Below, piece after piece: positions 63,209 through 64,000 of a DNA stretch of 64,000 nucleotides. Below the pieces are notes generated by a model. That model worked only from the letters and a program-made list of their open reading frames with translations. It ran no database searches and was not told the origin of the DNA. This DNA comes from Nocardia arizonensis (lineage in GTDB: Bacteria; Actinomycetota; Actinomycetes; Mycobacteriales; Mycobacteriaceae): NCBI RefSeq assembly GCF_001310275.1, contig NZ_LGYZ01000050.1, forward strand, positions 1-64,000, written 5' to 3'. Position numbers and translations under genes: made by a program. The first letter of the stretch is position 1, and each line of letters starts with the position of its first letter.

Positions 63209-64000
63209 TCATGTCCGGTCTCTGGCGCCGCCCGCGGCGACCGGTCCCGTGCTCAACCGCCGGTAGCGGTGCAGCGACCCCGCCGCACGCCCGGCGACCG
63301 GCGGCAGATCCATATAGGTGCGCACGCCCGGTGGGGCGGCGACGACATAGGGAATCGCGTTGACGCAGTGCATGGCTGTCGCCACGATTCCGGGATTGCG
63401 CGACGCGGCCTGCGCGCCGCTGTGCGCGTGCATTCCGGTGAACGTGGTCACCGATCCCGGGTCACCGGTGATCTCGATCTCGTAGCGCTGTCCGGCGGGT
63501 CCGAACCCCCACGGCGGATCGAGATGCTCCTCACCCATGAACCAGTTCACCGCCGCGGTCACGACCGGTTGCCCGTCGACCGTGCCCTGCCACCGATACC
63601 GCTGGGCCGCGACGTGTCCGGGGGCGATGACGCCGATCGGCGAATCGATCGGGGCGGTGGCGACCGCGACGTCGTGGGTGACCTTCAGGTCGGGATCGAG
63701 GTCGAAGCCGAGCACATCGGCCACCATCCACACCGACTGGCCGTAACCGCCCGCCAGCATCCGCACCATCGGGCTGCCCGCGGCCTGTTCGGGGGTCGCC
63801 CCGAACAGCATCCAGTCCCGCACCACCTCGGGGGCGGCGTAGGTCCTGATGTCGGAGAACTCCTCGGCGCGCACCGAGGTCACCGACCCCGACAGCGCCG
63901 AGATCACCAGCGGCAGCCGCTCGGTGACACCGCCCGGGTGAATTCCGGTGCCGTGCAGGGTGACTCCCGCGGCACGACAGATCTCGTCGTAGCGTTCCCG
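63209..64000 (-). CDS. DapB-like dihydrodipicolinate reductase-family protein (5' end off the window)
   Basis: The C-terminal 263 residues of a protein in the NAD(P)-dependent dihydrodipicolinate reductase/2,4-diaminopentanoate dehydrogenase-like family. Visible: LHGTGIHPGGVTERLPL (conserved GxHP loop), SDIRTYAAPEVVRDWMLFGA, MHAHSGAQAASRNPGIVATA, near the end. The N-terminal Rossmann domain lies beyond the right edge. It is 39 bases upstream of the P450 on the same strand, so it heads the operon. The real substrate is unlikely to be dihydrodipicolinate. Confidence 0.82.
   Translation of the reverse strand, partial: RERYDEICRAAGVTLHGTGIHPGGVTERLPLVISALSGSVTSVRAEEFSDIRTYAAPEVVRDWMLFGATPEQAAGSPMVRMLAGGYGQSVWMVADVLGFDLDPDLKVTHDVAVATAPIDSPIGVIAPGHVAAQRYRWQGTVDGQPVVTAAVNWFMGEEHLDPPWGFGPAGQRYEIEITGDPGSVTTFTGMHAHSGAQAASRNPGIVATAMHCVNAIPYVVAAPPGVRTYMDLPPVAGRAAGSLHRYRRLSTGPVAAGGARDRT

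Overview
The window is about 64 kb of high-GC actinobacterial chromosome. It has dense, often overlapping genes, frequent GTG and TTG starts, and a gene order that follows the Mycobacterium tuberculosis Rv1630-Rv1650 block in reverse: pheT, pheS, tsnR, rplT, rpmI, infC, uvrA, a universal stress protein, uvrB, coaE, rpsA. Conserved Nocardia-style features (a conservon, a GrpB-tailed CoaE, a CYP125-like P450, small Ala/Gly-rich secreted proteins) point to Nocardia or a close mycolate-forming relative. I saw no phage, insertion sequence, CRISPR array, tRNA or rRNA gene.

Layout. 1-2.8 kb: phosphoenolpyruvate carboxylase (ppc), cut only at its last residue. 3.5-8.4 kb: a four-gene conservon (sensor ATPase, roadblock protein, DUF742 protein, small GTPase), all overlapping. 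8.5-11.2 kb: two unknown proteins, an alpha/beta hydrolase and a DUF427 protein. 11.3-17.8 kb: the translation block pheT, pheS, a toxin-antitoxin pair, tsnR, rplT, rpmI and infC; infC starts with ATC behind a leader with a terminator-like hairpin. 18.3-19.6 kb: DUF1844, a hydrolase and two sister peptides of 29 and 31 residues. 19.9-22.9 kb: uvrA with a Lys/Ala-rich tail. 23.5-27.9 kb: a DevR-like response regulator facing an S30AE/DATIN-like protein that has a DosR-like box upstream, then a solo ketosynthase, a PAS-GGDEF cyclase and a monooxygenase-fold protein. 28.3-35.1 kb: the RNA polymerase-recycling helicase HelR, USP, an AraC/VOC divergent pair and uvrB.

35.3-41.5 kb: a P450, then an accessory-looking stretch: a subtilisin-like protease with a novel N-terminal extension coupled to a large alpha/beta hydrolase, preceded by two copies of a 16-bp palindrome, and followed by two tandem DUF402-like paralogues. 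41.6-45.6 kb: a secreted protein, coaE, two small genes and an SPFH protein. 45.7-48.6 kb: an MMPL transporter with a textbook operator over its start site, and a TetR regulator facing it. 48.7-52.4 kb: rpsA, a methyltransferase and an SPFH/ribbon-helix-helix operon with its own palindrome. 52.6-55.5 kb: a polar amino-acid ABC transporter. 55.7-61.0 kb: mostly lineage-specific small secreted, membrane and regulatory proteins. 61.0-64.0 kb: an SDR, CYP125-like P450, DapB-like reductase operon, probably for steroid or lipid side-chain oxidation.

The most attractive less-described units are the subtilase/hydrolase pair with its duplicated palindrome, the twin micro-peptides next to uvrA, and the DevR-S30AE pair. 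All are inferences from sequence alone; no database search was possible.
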